From NCBI RefSeq assembly GCF_000699445.3, contig NC_067198.1:31437536-31501535 (forward strand): a stretch of DNA of 64,000 nt, written 5' to 3'. Shown here piece by piece: positions 33,435-46,252 of the stretch. How positions within the stretch are numbered: position 1 is the first letter of the stretch; the number at the start of each line of letters is the position of its first letter. The notes under the pieces were generated by a model that saw only the letters and a program-made list of their open reading frames with translations, was not told where the DNA came from and made no database searches. A program made the translations under genes and the position numbers. This stretch comes from Schistosoma haematobium (Eukaryota; Platyhelminthes; Trematoda; Strigeidida; Schistosomatidae).

Positions 33435-34058
33435 ATACCTGATTGAGAAACTATTGAAGAAGTGGAAAGTTTCACATATCTAGGTATCATCATCGATGAA
33501 TTTGAAGGATTTGGTGTAGACGTAAATACAAGCATTGGCGAAGTAAGGACAGCAATCCTACAGTTGGAGGACATATGGAACTGAATACAACTGTCACTGA
33601 ATATCAAAGTCACAATCTTCAATACGAACGTTAATACAGTCCTACTGTACGGAGCTGAAACGTGGACAACTACTACAATTACCATCTAAGTTGTACAGAT
33701 ATTTATAAACATTGTCTTTGCAAAATACTCTAGATCCGTTGATTGGATACCATCAGTAACGACTTACTATAGGAGAGAACAAACTGTCTTCAAACTGAAG
33801 AGGAAATTATGAAATGACAGTAGAGGTCCATGGACACACATTGAGGAAATCACCAAACTGCATCACGAGGCAGGCCCTAACTTGAAATCCTGAAGGGAAG
33901 CGGAAAAGAGGCAGACCAAATAACACATTGCTGCGTGAATAAAAGTTGGACATCAAAAGAATGAATAGCAGTTGAGAATGTTTGGGAAGGACAGAGTTGA
34001 ATGGAGAATGTTGGTGAGCAGCCTATCCTGCTCAATGAGCGCTAACTGGAGTAAGTAA
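33435..34058 (+). mobile_element. Decayed RTE 3' end, unit 2 copy
   Basis: Identical by eye to 2745-3368, with the same stops. Confidence 0.8.
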
Positions 34059-34742
34059 TACAATTATATTCAACAATATTTAATCAGTATACAGTTATTT
34101 ATTCTTAATTTTGTTTTGTGAATTAATGCATGAACTTGTGGCTGAGATTTTTTAAAACGTAATTGATTAATTCAACTAATCAACTGATAATAATCTGTAA
34201 AATAATTCCTCTGTGCACAATTCATATCCTGTACTTACTCATGTCTAATCGAATTTAATGACAACCTTTCTTTGAGACTGGACGAAAATGTTTTATGATT
34301 TGTCAGTTATGTTGAAGTCTCTTTTATCGACGATCTCGAACTGAATTGTTTTTCTTGTAAAACGTCCACTATCTTCATTAGTTAGGTTGGGAATCCAATA
34401 CTACATCCTTGTTCTGTACGAGGATAATCTCTTAGGCTGCTTGATTACAGATTGTGCCAAGTGCATTTCATATCTTCTCTGAGCTTCCCGGAGTTCAATT
34501 TTACACCTATTTCTTACTGACCTATAGCGCTTCATATTACTTGTTGTGCCAAGACTGATAGCAATGTCCCAATATTTCTTCTTTTGTCTTAGTGAACGTC
34601 GAATATCCTGGCCTATCCAGAGATGGCCATGCTTCTTCTTGCTCTTCGGGACTGTCGAGGGTATATATGATTGAGTTACCCGATTGTATAACTGCCTGAA
34701 ATGAGTCCATGCCTCTTCTACTGATGCGCCTGAGTCAAGTTT

Positions 34743-35530
34743 TCAGTCTTCATCCGATGCTGCAGAGTTTATCGCCCCCATGTTTGGCTTCCATATGTTA
34801 TGACGGGCCAGTGCAACTATTTGACAGGCCATCCCAGTCATGAATTTGAACAAAATGACTGCATGATTGCTCCTCCCTAGAGGTGGTAGGAAGTTCATTC
34901 GACCAACGTCATCATCTTCGAAGACTAAGTCCAAGTGAGACGAGAAGCTTCGTAAATCATATCGGGTGGGATCCCTAATGTGCTGGAATAAATCTAGTGT
35001 AATTGAGGTTTCAAACAGTTCGCAACCAAATGACGATATCGATGACCCTACTTCTAAGTTTACCCAATTTATATACAGTGCAATAAAGTGGCCTACTATA
35101 AGGCTTTTACCTCCATTATACCAGGACTTAAGTTTGCTTAGGAGGAAGTCATCTACTCCACATTAGGGCCTGTGATATACTACAACTAATTCAATATATT
35201 TCTGTTTTCATTCCAGCTTGCAACGCACCGGTTCATATGTCCCCGAATCATGTGTATGTGTTTCAACAAGTCGTATGGTTAAGGTACTTTTCGTGTACAA
35301 GATAACCACGCCTCTACTACGGTTTGATCTGTCAATCCTACGGGATAAAAAACCAGTCAACTGACTCTCATTATCAGACACTTCTGACGTTAACTATGTT
35401 TCTGAGACAGCAATGATATCCGGGTTTTCTATATGCACCACTTTCTTGAGTTCCGCCATTTTATTGGTACGCTGCGAGCATTTGTTCAGCACACTTCTAA
35501 TTCTGTGGAGAAATTTAGCTTACCACCCAT
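34743..35530 (-). pseudogene. CR1 endonuclease domain, copy 2
   Basis: Same broken endonuclease as in unit 1, with FLPPLGRSNHAVILF in the longest open piece and the same stops. Confidence 0.75.
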
Positions 35531-36076
35531 AGTGGTTTGGAGATCGTTTTACTCCGAACTTTTGCGTTTTGAAAACCTTCAAGTATGAGGTTTCTTTCAC
35601 CATTTCAGCTGCGCCCATTTATTTATACTTCTGTAGTTCGTCTCTTAATGCGGTCAACCAGTTTGAGATCCTCACGGACATATATTAGGGATCATATCAG
35701 TTTGTGTGATTTTCCTAGTGAAGATGCCACAGGTATTTGGAAGTTGACAACGCTTTAACCAGTAACACCTTCTAATATGAATTGTACCCACAAAGTGAAA
35801 TCAAAAGACAGAAGCGAGGAGGTTCAAAGATATATTTGATAGGTTATCAATATATCGAGTATCGACTGATCTAGACTGGCTAGCGATTGCATGGGATGTT
35901 GAGCATGGTGTTCTCACTCGTGATCTGGTGCGGATGCATGACCGAGCGCCTTCAGCTAGGTGAGTCTACTAAAACCAATGTGGTCAGCATCCAATGTCGA
36001 CGACTTACAGAGCTATTTATTTTGGAGACTTGTTTACCTCTACACTAGTATCAGGTTTATTTCTCCGGCTGACGCA

Positions 36077-36959
36077 AAGCTAACCTTCAAGAGGTGGCTT
36101 TTCTGAGTACTTTTAGAATCCACCTTTGTCCTATTCTGTAAAGCTTACAGATGCTAACTCCTGAAACTGTTTCTGGAAGTAGCTTACCTATTAAGGACTT
36201 AATTTAACTGAGGTCGTGCCCAAATGTAACCTTTGGTTCCTTTTCGGAAGATTCTCTTAACTTATGAAAAATGACCGACCTATCTGCGAGGTCCGTCTTG
36301 ACACGCTGTGGAATTTTAGTTCCTGAAATCGTCTCTTCCTTGCAATCTGATTTCAATTTGGCGTCTAACGCAGAGGTCTCACTCTGTTTTCTTACTTTTC
36401 TTTTTCTGAGTGTGATTGTAAGTCAATCGTTTACCTTATGTTGTCTCTAGATCACATCCTCTACACCTCTCAGATCTTGTTCCCCTATAGTTTGTTTTGC
36501 GTTGATATGTGTATCCAGAAGTGAAACCGTAGATTCACATACCTTAGTACTGTCTATAATCAGTTTCTTCTCATCACACTTTATCTTTTTCCTTGTGACA
36601 ATGCCAACATCGTTATGCTTGTTATCTGCTTCCCTGATGGGGTCCACCTTCATGGTCTCATTAAAATCCAGAGCTGGGCTCATGATAATGCTCTCCATTT
36701 CTTCGAAAGCGGAATTCTGCTCATCTACTGCTGCCTGTTTATCTGAGCGCGATTTTCTAGCTATGTTCAGCAGCTCAATCGCCTCAAGAATCAGCAGATT
36801 TTGTGGAACAACACGCTTTGCACAGCCAACATGATAATGGCTTGTAGCACCTTTTACATGCAGTCGGTGTGAGTCCAGTGCACACATTGTGATACCACTT
36901 ATTGCAATCGTCACATTACATCCCATCATCGACAGGAGAATAAGATGCATGTCTGCCAC
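36077..36959 (-). pseudogene. Probable CR1 ORF1 remnant, copy 2
   Basis: The open part is 36959-36447 (170 codons). It differs from the unit 1 copy by one residue near the end (QTIGEQ for QTMGEQ) and ends at the same TAG. The same frame continues in decayed form towards 36080. Confidence 0.5.
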
Positions 36960-37421
36960 AACAATGTTTTACTTGCGCCAAAAATGTTTTTTGTGATCTC
37001 ACAGCGAAAACTGATCTCTAGATAAGTGTCTTTTAAGGCTCGATAGGTGATAGAAAAGGAGCACAAACAAAAGTAGATGTTTGTATATATCTGAACCTAA
37101 CAACAATAAAAATAAATTCGATGTCCGTAGTTATGAAAAGACCTTAACACCAATGGATACAAACAATACTAAAAGATAAACTCAACGAGGAAAATGAAAT
37201 ACCAGAGCCCTTAGTTTATTTGTATCTCTGTAGGAAAAGTACAGATGTGGAGCTTCTCTAGAAAAAAAGCGGTACTCTTGGGGATTACTCTAACTGAAAT
37301 AAATTCAATTAAAGCATAATCAGTAGCCTTGGTGCGTAATATAACGATCACTACTATAAAATATACTCAGAGGATAAACACCACTATCCTCCACAAATAG
37401 CACGCGAAATTGTCTTAAATT

Positions 37422-37625
37422 ATTGATTTATATAAATTGACCGGACAATAAATGAATACGTAAATGAATTATGTGATTACATATCTGTTATAAAGGTTTA
37501 AAATTGTCATCACAACATAACAAAAACAATAGTAAATATTACACTCCTTGTACTAACTGACAGTAGTGAGAATATCAGGTAATTATCAAAACTCAGTGGA
37601 TTGATTGGGGGCTTTCTCTCAGTCG
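37422..37625 (+). repeat. 203-bp direct repeat, left copy, unit 2
   Basis: Equivalent of 8654-8856; the RTE starts at 37626. Confidence 0.85.
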
Positions 37626-37809
37626 AACTCCGCCTGTAGCTCTTCTAGAGTTACAGCCGGTCGTAAGGACGGGTAAAGGAGGAGGGTCGTGCATGGGGTT
37701 AGCTACCCCATCTCGTAGAAAACAAACTCGCTAAAAATGCTTACCAGAAAAATTATTCAAACCATTTGACTCTGCCCTGAGAGTTAGGAGGTCTTCATTT
37801 AGAAGAATT

Positions 37810-38553
37810 ATGACGCCTCACGGTGAAAGCCGAGTTCCTTCGGAAGCCACGAGGCCTATGCCCATTCTAACAACCAAAGCAACAACTTTCATAGGTACAT
37901 GGAACGTCCGAACAATGTGGGAGACCGAGAAGATCAGTCAAATAGCAACGGAAATGAGGAGATACAACTTGGCAGTACTGGGAATCAGCGAAACCCACTG
38001 GACCCAAGCTGGACAGAAAAGGCTTAATACGGGAGAGATGCTACTATACTCCAGTCACGAAGAGGACAATGCTCCACACACTCAGGGAGTTGCTCTAATG
38101 CTGTCCAAAGTAGCACGAAATGCACTTGTAGGATGGGAATCTCACGGATCCAGAATCATCAAAGCATCATTCAAAACAAAGAAGGAGGGGATCACAATGA
38201 ATATTATCCAATGTTATGCACCCACCAATGATAGCAACGACGACATTAAAGATCAATTCTACGAGCGGCTGCAGTCAATCATAGAGAAATGCCCAAGAAA
38301 GGACCTCACCATTCTAATGGGAGATCTAAACGCCAAAGTCGGAATAGACAACACCGGATATGAAGATATCGTGGGACGACATGGATTGACTGGGAGAGGA
38401 AAACGAAAATGGAGAAAGATTTGCAAATCTGTGTGCATTCAACAAATTGGTCATAGGAGGCACAATATTTCCACACAAACGTATACACAAGGCTACATGG
38501 ATCTCACCGGACCACACTACAGAGAACCAGATAGATCATATTTGCATCAATAA
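37810..38553 (+). pseudogene. RTE endonuclease domain, copy 2, frameshifted
   Basis: Translation identical to 9042-9785, with the same slip after GLTGRGKRK; a single silent G for A near 37932. It continues as the frame 38447-38857 with SDHH. Confidence 0.9.
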
Positions 38554-39394
38554 GAAATTCCGAAGGACAATGGAAGATGTGAGAACCAGGAGAGGAGCTG
38601 ACACAGCTTCAGATCACCACCTAGTTGTGGCTAATTTAAAACTGAAGCTAAAGAAAAACTGGACAAGTGGACAAACAGCATTACAAAGGTTTAATACTGC
38701 CTTCAAGATAGCTCTCAACAACAGGTTCCAAGCCTTACAGGATCTACTGAAGGAAGAAGAAACTGCTATGGAGGACAAGTGGAAAGATATCAAAGAAGCA
38801 CTAACTTCAACTTGTCGAGAGGTTTTGGGCCTTAAGAAGCATCATCATAAGGAATGAATTTCTATAGAAACACTGGACAAGATCACAGAAAGGAAGAACA
38901 AGAAGACAGCAATTAACAACAGCCAAACACGAGCAGAGAAAGTCCAAGCATGAGCTGAATACATAGAAGCATACAAGCAAGTGAAGATGAGCATTCGAGT
39001 CGACAGGAAAAAATACGTGGAAGAATTAGCAACAACGGCAGAAAAAGCTGCTAGAGAAAGAAATATGAAACAGCTTTACGATACAACGAAGTAACTAGCA
39101 GGGAAATACAGTAAAGCAGAGAGACCGGTCAAAGACCAAGAAGACAGACTAATCACTGAAGTTCAACAACAGTGGAACAGATGAGTAGAATACTTCGAGG
39201 AACTCCTGAATAGGCCGGCTCCAATGAATCCACCGGACATCGAAGCAGCACACACAGATCTTCCTATAGATGTCAATCCACCAACGACGGAAGAAATCAG
39301 AAAGGCCATCAGACAAATCAAGAACGGGAAATCAGCATGACCCGACAACATACCAGCTGAAGCACTGAAGTCAGATATCAAAGTAACTACAAAC

Positions 39395-40396
39395 ATGCTT
39401 CACCTTCTGTTCAAGAAGATTTGGGAGGAAGAACAAGTGTCGACAGACTGGAAAGAGAGACACCTCATGAAGATTCCAAAGAAAGGAGATCTGAGCAAAT
39501 GTGAGAACTACAGCGGCATCACACTACTGTCAGTATCAAGGAAAGTCATCAACAGAGTATTGCTGAGCTGGATGAAAGACGCAGTAGACGCTCAACTTCG
39601 AGATCAACAAGCTGGATTCCGTAAGGATCGGTCATGCACAGACCAAATTGCAACACTACGGATCATCGTCGAACAACCAGTTGAGTGGAACTCAACACTG
39701 CGCATCAACTTCATTGATTATGAAAAGACGTTTGACAGTGTAGATAGGAGGACATTATGGAAACTTGTTCGACACTACGGAGTTCCTGAGAAGACTGTCA
39801 ATATTATCCGGAACTCACACGATGGACTACAGTTCAAGGTCGTGCATGGAGGACAGCTGACAGACACACTCCAATAAAGGACCGGAGTCAGACGAGACCG
39901 CCTACTCTCTCCCTTCCTCTTTCTTCTGGTGATCGACTGGATTATGAAGACCTCGACATCTGAGAGAAAACACAGCATACAATGGACAGCTCAGAACCAG
40001 TTAGACGATTTGGACTTCGTAGATGACCTAGCCCACTTATCGCATACACACGAAGAAATGCAGATAAAGACAGCCAGTGTAGCAGCAGTCTCTGCATCAG
40101 TAGGCTTCAGTATACACAAGGGGAAAACCAAGGTCCTCAAATTCAAAACGGAAAACAGCAATCCAATCACAATTGATGGTGAAACTCTGGAAGATGTAGA
40201 ATCCTTCACATACCTGAGAAGCATCATTGATGAACACGGAGGTTCAGATGCGGACGTGAAGGAGAGGATTGGCGAAGCAAGGACAGCATTCCTTCAATTG
40301 AAGAACATATGGAACTCAAAACAACTGTATATCAATCAATATCAAAGTGAGAATCTTCAATACAAACATGAAGTTCGTTCTACTGTACGGAGCTGA
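39395..40396 (+). pseudogene. RTE reverse transcriptase, copy 2, one stop
   Basis: Two open pieces in one frame, 39395-39877 and 39929-40396, are separated by one TAA at 39875-39877 (LTDTLQ*RTGVRRDRLLSP). The RT motifs are IPKKGDLSKCENYSGITLLS, QAGFRKDRSCTDQI, NFIDYEKTFDSVDRRTLW (first catalytic Asp) and LDFVDDLAHLSH, the active-site Asp pair at 40022-40027. The thumb VESFTYLRSIIDEHGG follows. A frame change near 40345 leads to VLLYGAETW. Family RTs have YxDD or FxDD here, so the active site is kept. The one stop and the lost 3' end are what disable it. Confidence 0.88.
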
Positions 40397-40525
40397 AACT
40401 TGGAGAACTACAACAACCACAATCAAGAAAGTACAAGTATTTATAAATAGCTGTCTACGCAAGATACTCAACATCCATTGTACGGATACTATCAGCAACA
40501 GCCTTCTGTGGGAGAGAACAAACCA

Positions 40526-41007
40526 CTGCCACAGGTTCCCATCGAATATATTGTCCAGTGCCTCTCGGACAAAAGGATTAACCAGCTGAAGCCAGAAAAT
40601 GATGCAATACGTCTCGAAACTGAGTTAGTTTCTATAACCAGTGGGATAAAACTGTAGTGCGGCGTCAAGTCGCGGTTGACTATGATCACCACTACAGGAA
40701 GACTACATGCCGGTTAGCCTATAAGATCCCCCTAAGCCAAATATCAGAAGGCAGTTGATGGCTGTAGTCGAGATGTATTTGTTGGCAATCTCCTGGTATC
40801 GAAAGAATACCGAGATCGTGCCAGGTTACAAGTGTGGTTACTGAGCGTAACCGAATTCGTACAATGTCACAATCCCAGAAAGAATGTATGTATTTTGGTA
40901 CAGTTAAACAAACAAATACGGTAAAACAATCACTGGTACAATTGGTTATAATAATAATTGTTTCCATTACACCAATCGCATTCTCTTGATAAAAGTAGGT
41001 CACAACA
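40526..41007 (+). mobile_element. LTR-element 3' fragment, unit 2 copy
   Basis: Same as 11539-12020, including the RTE junction at CAAACCA/CTGCCAC, so the junction is older than the duplication of the unit. Confidence 0.7.
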
Positions 41008-43034
41008 ATACCATCGGAATCTCTACACAAAGTAGCTATAAACTGATTTATTTATTTTTCTGGAGTGTGTTAGCTCAGTTACCAGTCAGAATTTAGAATA
41101 TACCAAATACACTCAAGATTACACTTTCTATCTTTCATTGTATTCAAAGTAGTCAATTTAGGAATAATGTATAAGAATTCTAGGCATAAACGTTATCTCA
41201 TCTTGTGGTATCCGTTGTCCTTGATTTTAAACCCCAGGCCTCATTCACGTCATCATCAATTAGTTGTTCAAACATGGATGATCCTAAATAACTCAACAAA
41301 ATAAACTAAGACTTTAAGATGTCGTGAGAAATTCATGTCTCACTTTCGCGGTTTTTGGAGGATTTTGTGGTTCAGAGCTCATTTTCACCAGATATGAGAT
41401 TACTGTGTCTTTGGGTGTATTTTGATGTAGAAATCTCCATTGGCCTATACTTACAATAGAAAATGCCATATACTTAATTCTGAATTGATATTAGCCTCAA
41501 TTCTATGTGTGGTTATAGGTCTAGACATCCAAAATATTTCGAACTACTGAAGTACAACAAACTTCTACAGGTGATGTTATTTCGTGACCGAAACTATTCT
41601 CAAAGTGATTCATAATATTTTATATAAATACTTACGAGACGATTGACTTTTCTGCTTCAGTTTTAAGACATTAATGTTTTGAAAGAGCAAGAACAAAGAT
41701 TCTAGCAGAATAGCATGAATTCATTTCAATTTCGTAAGTTCTCGTCAACTGCTTACAACCTGTAATAATTAAAATTATAATTATATAATGGGTTTAAATT
41801 ACTTACATGAAAGAGTTTGGTTAGAAATTATATTGGAGACATATTCGTATAGTGTGGCAAGGGTGTAAATAAAATTAATAGACTGAGTATTGTAAATATA
41901 TACCGTATATGAAAGAACATTCTACAAAATTGATTATGACAACAGTTCAAACGGCTAGAAACAAGCCGTTTCTATTTATTTTATTTACACCCTCGCTATA
42001 CTATACGAATATGTCCCCAATATAATTTCCAACCAAACGCTTTCATGTAAGTGGTCGACGAGAACCTACGAAATTAAAATGAATTCAAGCAATTCTGCTA
42101 GAATCTTTGTTCTTTCTCTTTCAAAATGATAAAGGAACTATGTGTATGAAATTTCCCAAAAACGCCTCCTGGACATTAATGTTTAATGGAATGAAAACTT
42201 TCAGAAAATGACCCAAGTTTACTTTTTAACAAAGTTTCATCAAATGGTGACAAGTAGAGTGATATTGAGAAATCAATCTTCGAATGAACTATCACCGCAC
42301 CAGCTGTTGTATTCAAAAACTAGCAGTTGGTGTTCTTCACGGTAATGCATACTATTATTTGGATCAAATCGTGAATATATTGGTTACAAATTAGTATACC
42401 GGTTAACTATGTTCAACGAAACAAACGTGTAACATGTAAAGTTGATAAAATTGTCAATGACAGTATTGTAATGCAAAAATTTAAAACATGGCAAATTTAT
42501 TATGCTTCAAATTGATAAATGACTTAGTTCAAAATCAATGTGGAATCTCTTGGTTTCAAATTCACAGTTCAAATGGATGAATCCATCCTCTTCTTTACCG
42601 TGGAACTAATTAGTGAAAGTGAATATTTGATCATATATTTATATTCACAACATATCAGCCTTTAAAAATACTTGTTAAACCACTAGGTCCTGTCACAGTC
42701 GACTAAAATGCCACTCTGGTCATTATAGCACAGATTGGCTGAGTCAGATACTGACCACTTTCACAGTTAAGCTTTATGGATGAATTAGTTATCTCACGAA
42801 ATTTTTACCGATATTGACACTGTTAGGTGGCTTGTTAAGCCACGTGAATTGACGAGACCTGATTAAGTTAAAATAGTATTTTACTGAGTGACAGTCATAG
42901 ATTTAATGTCTTTAAACAAATGAAATACGTTATGTAGATGAGTCAGTTGTTGGATAAAAGCACGGTTATACGTCTATAAACAACACTGACAGAAATCAAA
43001 GGGATTATAAGTATGAATTTCACCTAGAGACATA
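41008..43034. other. Non-coding block of unit 2 with foldback
   Basis: Copy of 12021-14048. The foldback is at 41677-42126; its left arm is one A shorter than in unit 1. No gene seen. Confidence 0.6.
41677..42126. repeat. Long inverted repeat (foldback), unit 2 copy
   Basis: The arms pair as in 12689-13139, and the inner AAACGGCT/AGCCGTTT hairpin is kept. Confidence 0.72.
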
Positions 43035-43236
43035 TGATTAATATAAATCGACCGGAGAATAAATGAATACGTAAATGAATTATGTGATTACATATCTGTT
43101 ATAAAAGTTTAAAATTGTCATCACAACATAACACAAACAATAGTAAATATTACACTTCTTGTACTAAATGACAGTAGCGAGAATATCAGGTAATTATCAA
43201 AACTCAGTGGATTAATTGGAAGCTTTCTCTCAGCCG
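43035..43236 (+). repeat. 203-bp direct repeat, right copy, unit 2
   Basis: Equivalent of 14049-14250. Confidence 0.85.
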
Positions 43237-43630
43237 AAAGTACATGATTAGAACCATTCACATTCCCTCGGATGCGGAGATGTTGCACTAACATGTAAGA
43301 CGTGAAAATAACAACTAAACTCATTGCAATTTGATAAACAGATAAGTTTCAGTCCAAGATCACTAGACTTTTGCTGACATAATGGACTATAATCATAAGG
43401 TTTTCTATAGGATCTAATTATTTATTCATATCAAGTAAACTGTCGTCAAATTTGTTTACGTTTAATTAGAAAAAAATAGTGTACGTCATAAGTTCTATCT
43501 AGAGAAATATAACATGACAGAATGAAAATAGACAGGCTTATTTGATTTGTGAAAAATGTGGAGCAAAACCTTAGTGAGCAGTTCATCATTTTGGCCGGTT
43601 CACTCAATATACTAAATAATTGCCATCCAG

Positions 43631-43836
43631 TTATTATGAGCAGAGATGGATGGTGGTTAGGATGCGTGTTTCCTCCGAATTGAGACTCGTCAGTCGGATA
43701 TCCCTGTGCGGATTGTCTCGATATTGCTGGTTTCAATTTCCGGAGGGAACATCAATTCTGGGATGCAGATAATTACAAATGATGAGTCTCAAATAGGAGG
43801 AAACACGCATCCTGGATTCCACTACTAGTCAACATT
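43631..43836 (+). repeat. Hammerhead-bearing SINE, unit 2 copy
   Basis: Same as 14645-14850, including the 13-base loss at the minus-strand hammerhead (GTGGTTAGG directly followed by ATGCGTG). Confidence 0.62.
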
Positions 43837-46252
43837 CATCTTTGCTTAGAAAACGTTTGCAGTTGAAAATATGATCAATCTGTAAGTGTAGGGATTTATT
43901 CAAGGAGATCGTGTCAGCAAAACAAATTAATTCAATCGTAGACATCAACAAATATTTAACTTATGGTATTAAACAACATTGTTTTGAAAGTTGAGAATAT
44001 CAACTCGTTATCCAGTTGAAAAAATAAACTTAATAGAAATTTTATGTAAACATGAGATAAACTAATATTTACAAAGTATGCAGATATCAGGTGTTTGGTT
44101 GACATTATTTAAGTCAATAAATATTTAGTTAATCAATAAACTCTCAGTTGTTTCTAGCCTACGTACCACTGTGTTTTCTACTTTACTTGAAATATATATT
44201 TGTTATTATTTATCCATGATAGTACATTTTAGTTACTATGACAGCAAAACTGATTAGTAAAATATTATAATGACTGAATTAGTAAGCAAATAATTTGCCA
44301 AATGGCACTAAACCTAATGTGGATCATGATATCGAAATTACTAAACTTATACGAAATACTCAACACTGAATGATAGTGAGGTTGAATTGATAGGCATCAA
44401 TAGGCTAATACAAAATCAGAAGGGGCAGTAAATGATGAAGTTAATGTATTTGAACAAATGTGACTGATAAATTATCCCAACTGAAAATTTGTAGAAAAAC
44501 TGTAAATAATGCTGAAGTATAAAATACATAATCAGAGGAGTTATAATCTTAACGTATAGAGTAATTTATAGAATAAACGTCGTTATAATCATGAATGTTG
44601 TAAGGACAAAGTTTTAAATAAGATGATAATGTTGTGTAGTGAATGTAGCTATGTACATTTCAATGTCGTTGTAATTACATCCTCATTTGAGTATCAAAGT
44701 AATAGATGTTAAATCTCTCTCAAAGATGGTAAGAGAAACCGTAAGCAGTGGATTTCAATCCGTGTCTGATGTGAGACATATATCCACTGCAGTCATTGGA
44801 TGAATGATCATTGATCGATTTCGGTTAGGCATTAACACTGTTTGGCTTCTCATTCACCTTTGTTCACAGCACTTACAGGTCACCATCATTGTTTCTTAAA
44901 ACTGAATGCGGTTAAGTGATTGTATATGGGGTATGATATCCTAAAGTAAACTATTATTAATAACAGAAGTGAGTATAGGGTTGTAAAGTCACATTGCTTC
45001 ATCCAATCCTCAGATTTATTCTTTTAGAATAGCTTGTTTTAGCAAATCGAAAAATCTATCTGCCTGATTATTATGCCGAGAGTGATATGGTGGGGAACAG
45101 AAATAGTCACTGTACTTAAGCTTCAAGTTTTAGGATTCAGTAATTCATCCGTAAGAAGACTGAGAACTCAACGTCACAAGAAGTAAAATCAATAGTGTAG
45201 TGAAATGCAATTGTTGTCTGCTTGCAGAACTCATTTGATTATTATAAGAAAGAAAGATAGAGAGAAGAAAACAAAAGCTGAGATTTACTTCTCAGATAAG
45301 AAAGAATTGGAAATAGCTAAAATTGAAGATAACATGGAATAATCAATAAGGTTACACCTCTGTTTGTTCTATTAATAATGAATATTATTTCAAACTTTCA
45401 TTAGTTTTTCTGGAAATCGGGGTTATTAGAACTTGTATTAAAAGGTGTAAATTATCAATTGGACAAAAATCTAATCTCAAAACATACTCCATGTTCATAC
45501 AATCTACATTGAAGATATTTTATGACCGAAACTAATTTTCGAAGAATTCCGAATACTGACGTTGAGACAAGAGATAAATTGATTGATAATATTTTTTGTT
45601 GAAAGTTTCATCAAACTCAACTATTAAATGTGAAGTTATGAAAACTCTTGAACACTACAATGCCCACCCCCTATAAGAGTGTATGTATAACTTATGAAAA
45701 AGTTGGAATAACCATTGTCAATATGGGGTTATTGAGATTATCAAATGATCGATATTATGAACTGATTTAAGTTAAAAAATCACTGAGAACCTCACATGAC
45801 TGAACTTTACTGGTCACAGTTTCTCACCAAAATTCTGGAATTTTTTTCTCGAAGCTAGTAACTAGTGTGTACATGGTGATCAAGAACTAAAATTATGAAG
45901 GTGAAACGGAAATCAGTAATTTGATATGGTTAATTAACGAATATCAACTGTTTTAGATGTATTGGCGAATTGATTTAGATCATAACAAGGTTTTTGATCT
46001 GGTTCCTGGTGAACAACTCAGTGTATTATCTCCATATTTGCTATAATACCCAATACCTATGCAGTGTGTTTTAAATATAATTCAAGACTGCTATCACATT
46101 ATAGCTACTCTCCTACAGTCAATTTCGATTGTGGTTAGATTTTTTTTGAGCCGTTTTATTAACTTATTCAGAAGACAATGTTATTCGAACAGTAACAATT
46201 CATCTATTTCTTTGTCCTATTATGACCACATGCGACAACCTATACACATATC
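43837..46252. other. Non-coding block of unit 2, no gene seen
   Basis: Copy of 14851-17258. Near 45596 and 45665 it shares with unit 3 longer T and C runs that unit 1 lacks. Confidence 0.55.

Larger units (their letters stand above)
34364..37164 (-). mobile_element. CR1-clade element, copy 2, RT domain deleted
   Basis: It contains the linker, the endonuclease (34743 to about 35530) and ORF1 (36447-36959) of the CR1 element, but no reverse transcriptase. The left end is a deletion joint: AAAACGTCCACTA of the peptide-gene tail runs straight into ATCTTCATTAG of the CR1 linker through a shared GTCCACTA. Confidence 0.88.
37626..40525 (+). mobile_element. RTE-clade element, copy 2, broken at its 3' end
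   Basis: Leader 37626-37809, endonuclease 37810-38553 and 38447-38857, linker, RT 39395-40396. It lacks its last 300 bases, replaced by the LTR-element fragment at 40526. From about 37785 to about 40470 it is nearly identical to the inverted element at 55208-58397, while the leader before that differs at roughly one base in eight. Confidence 0.93.
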
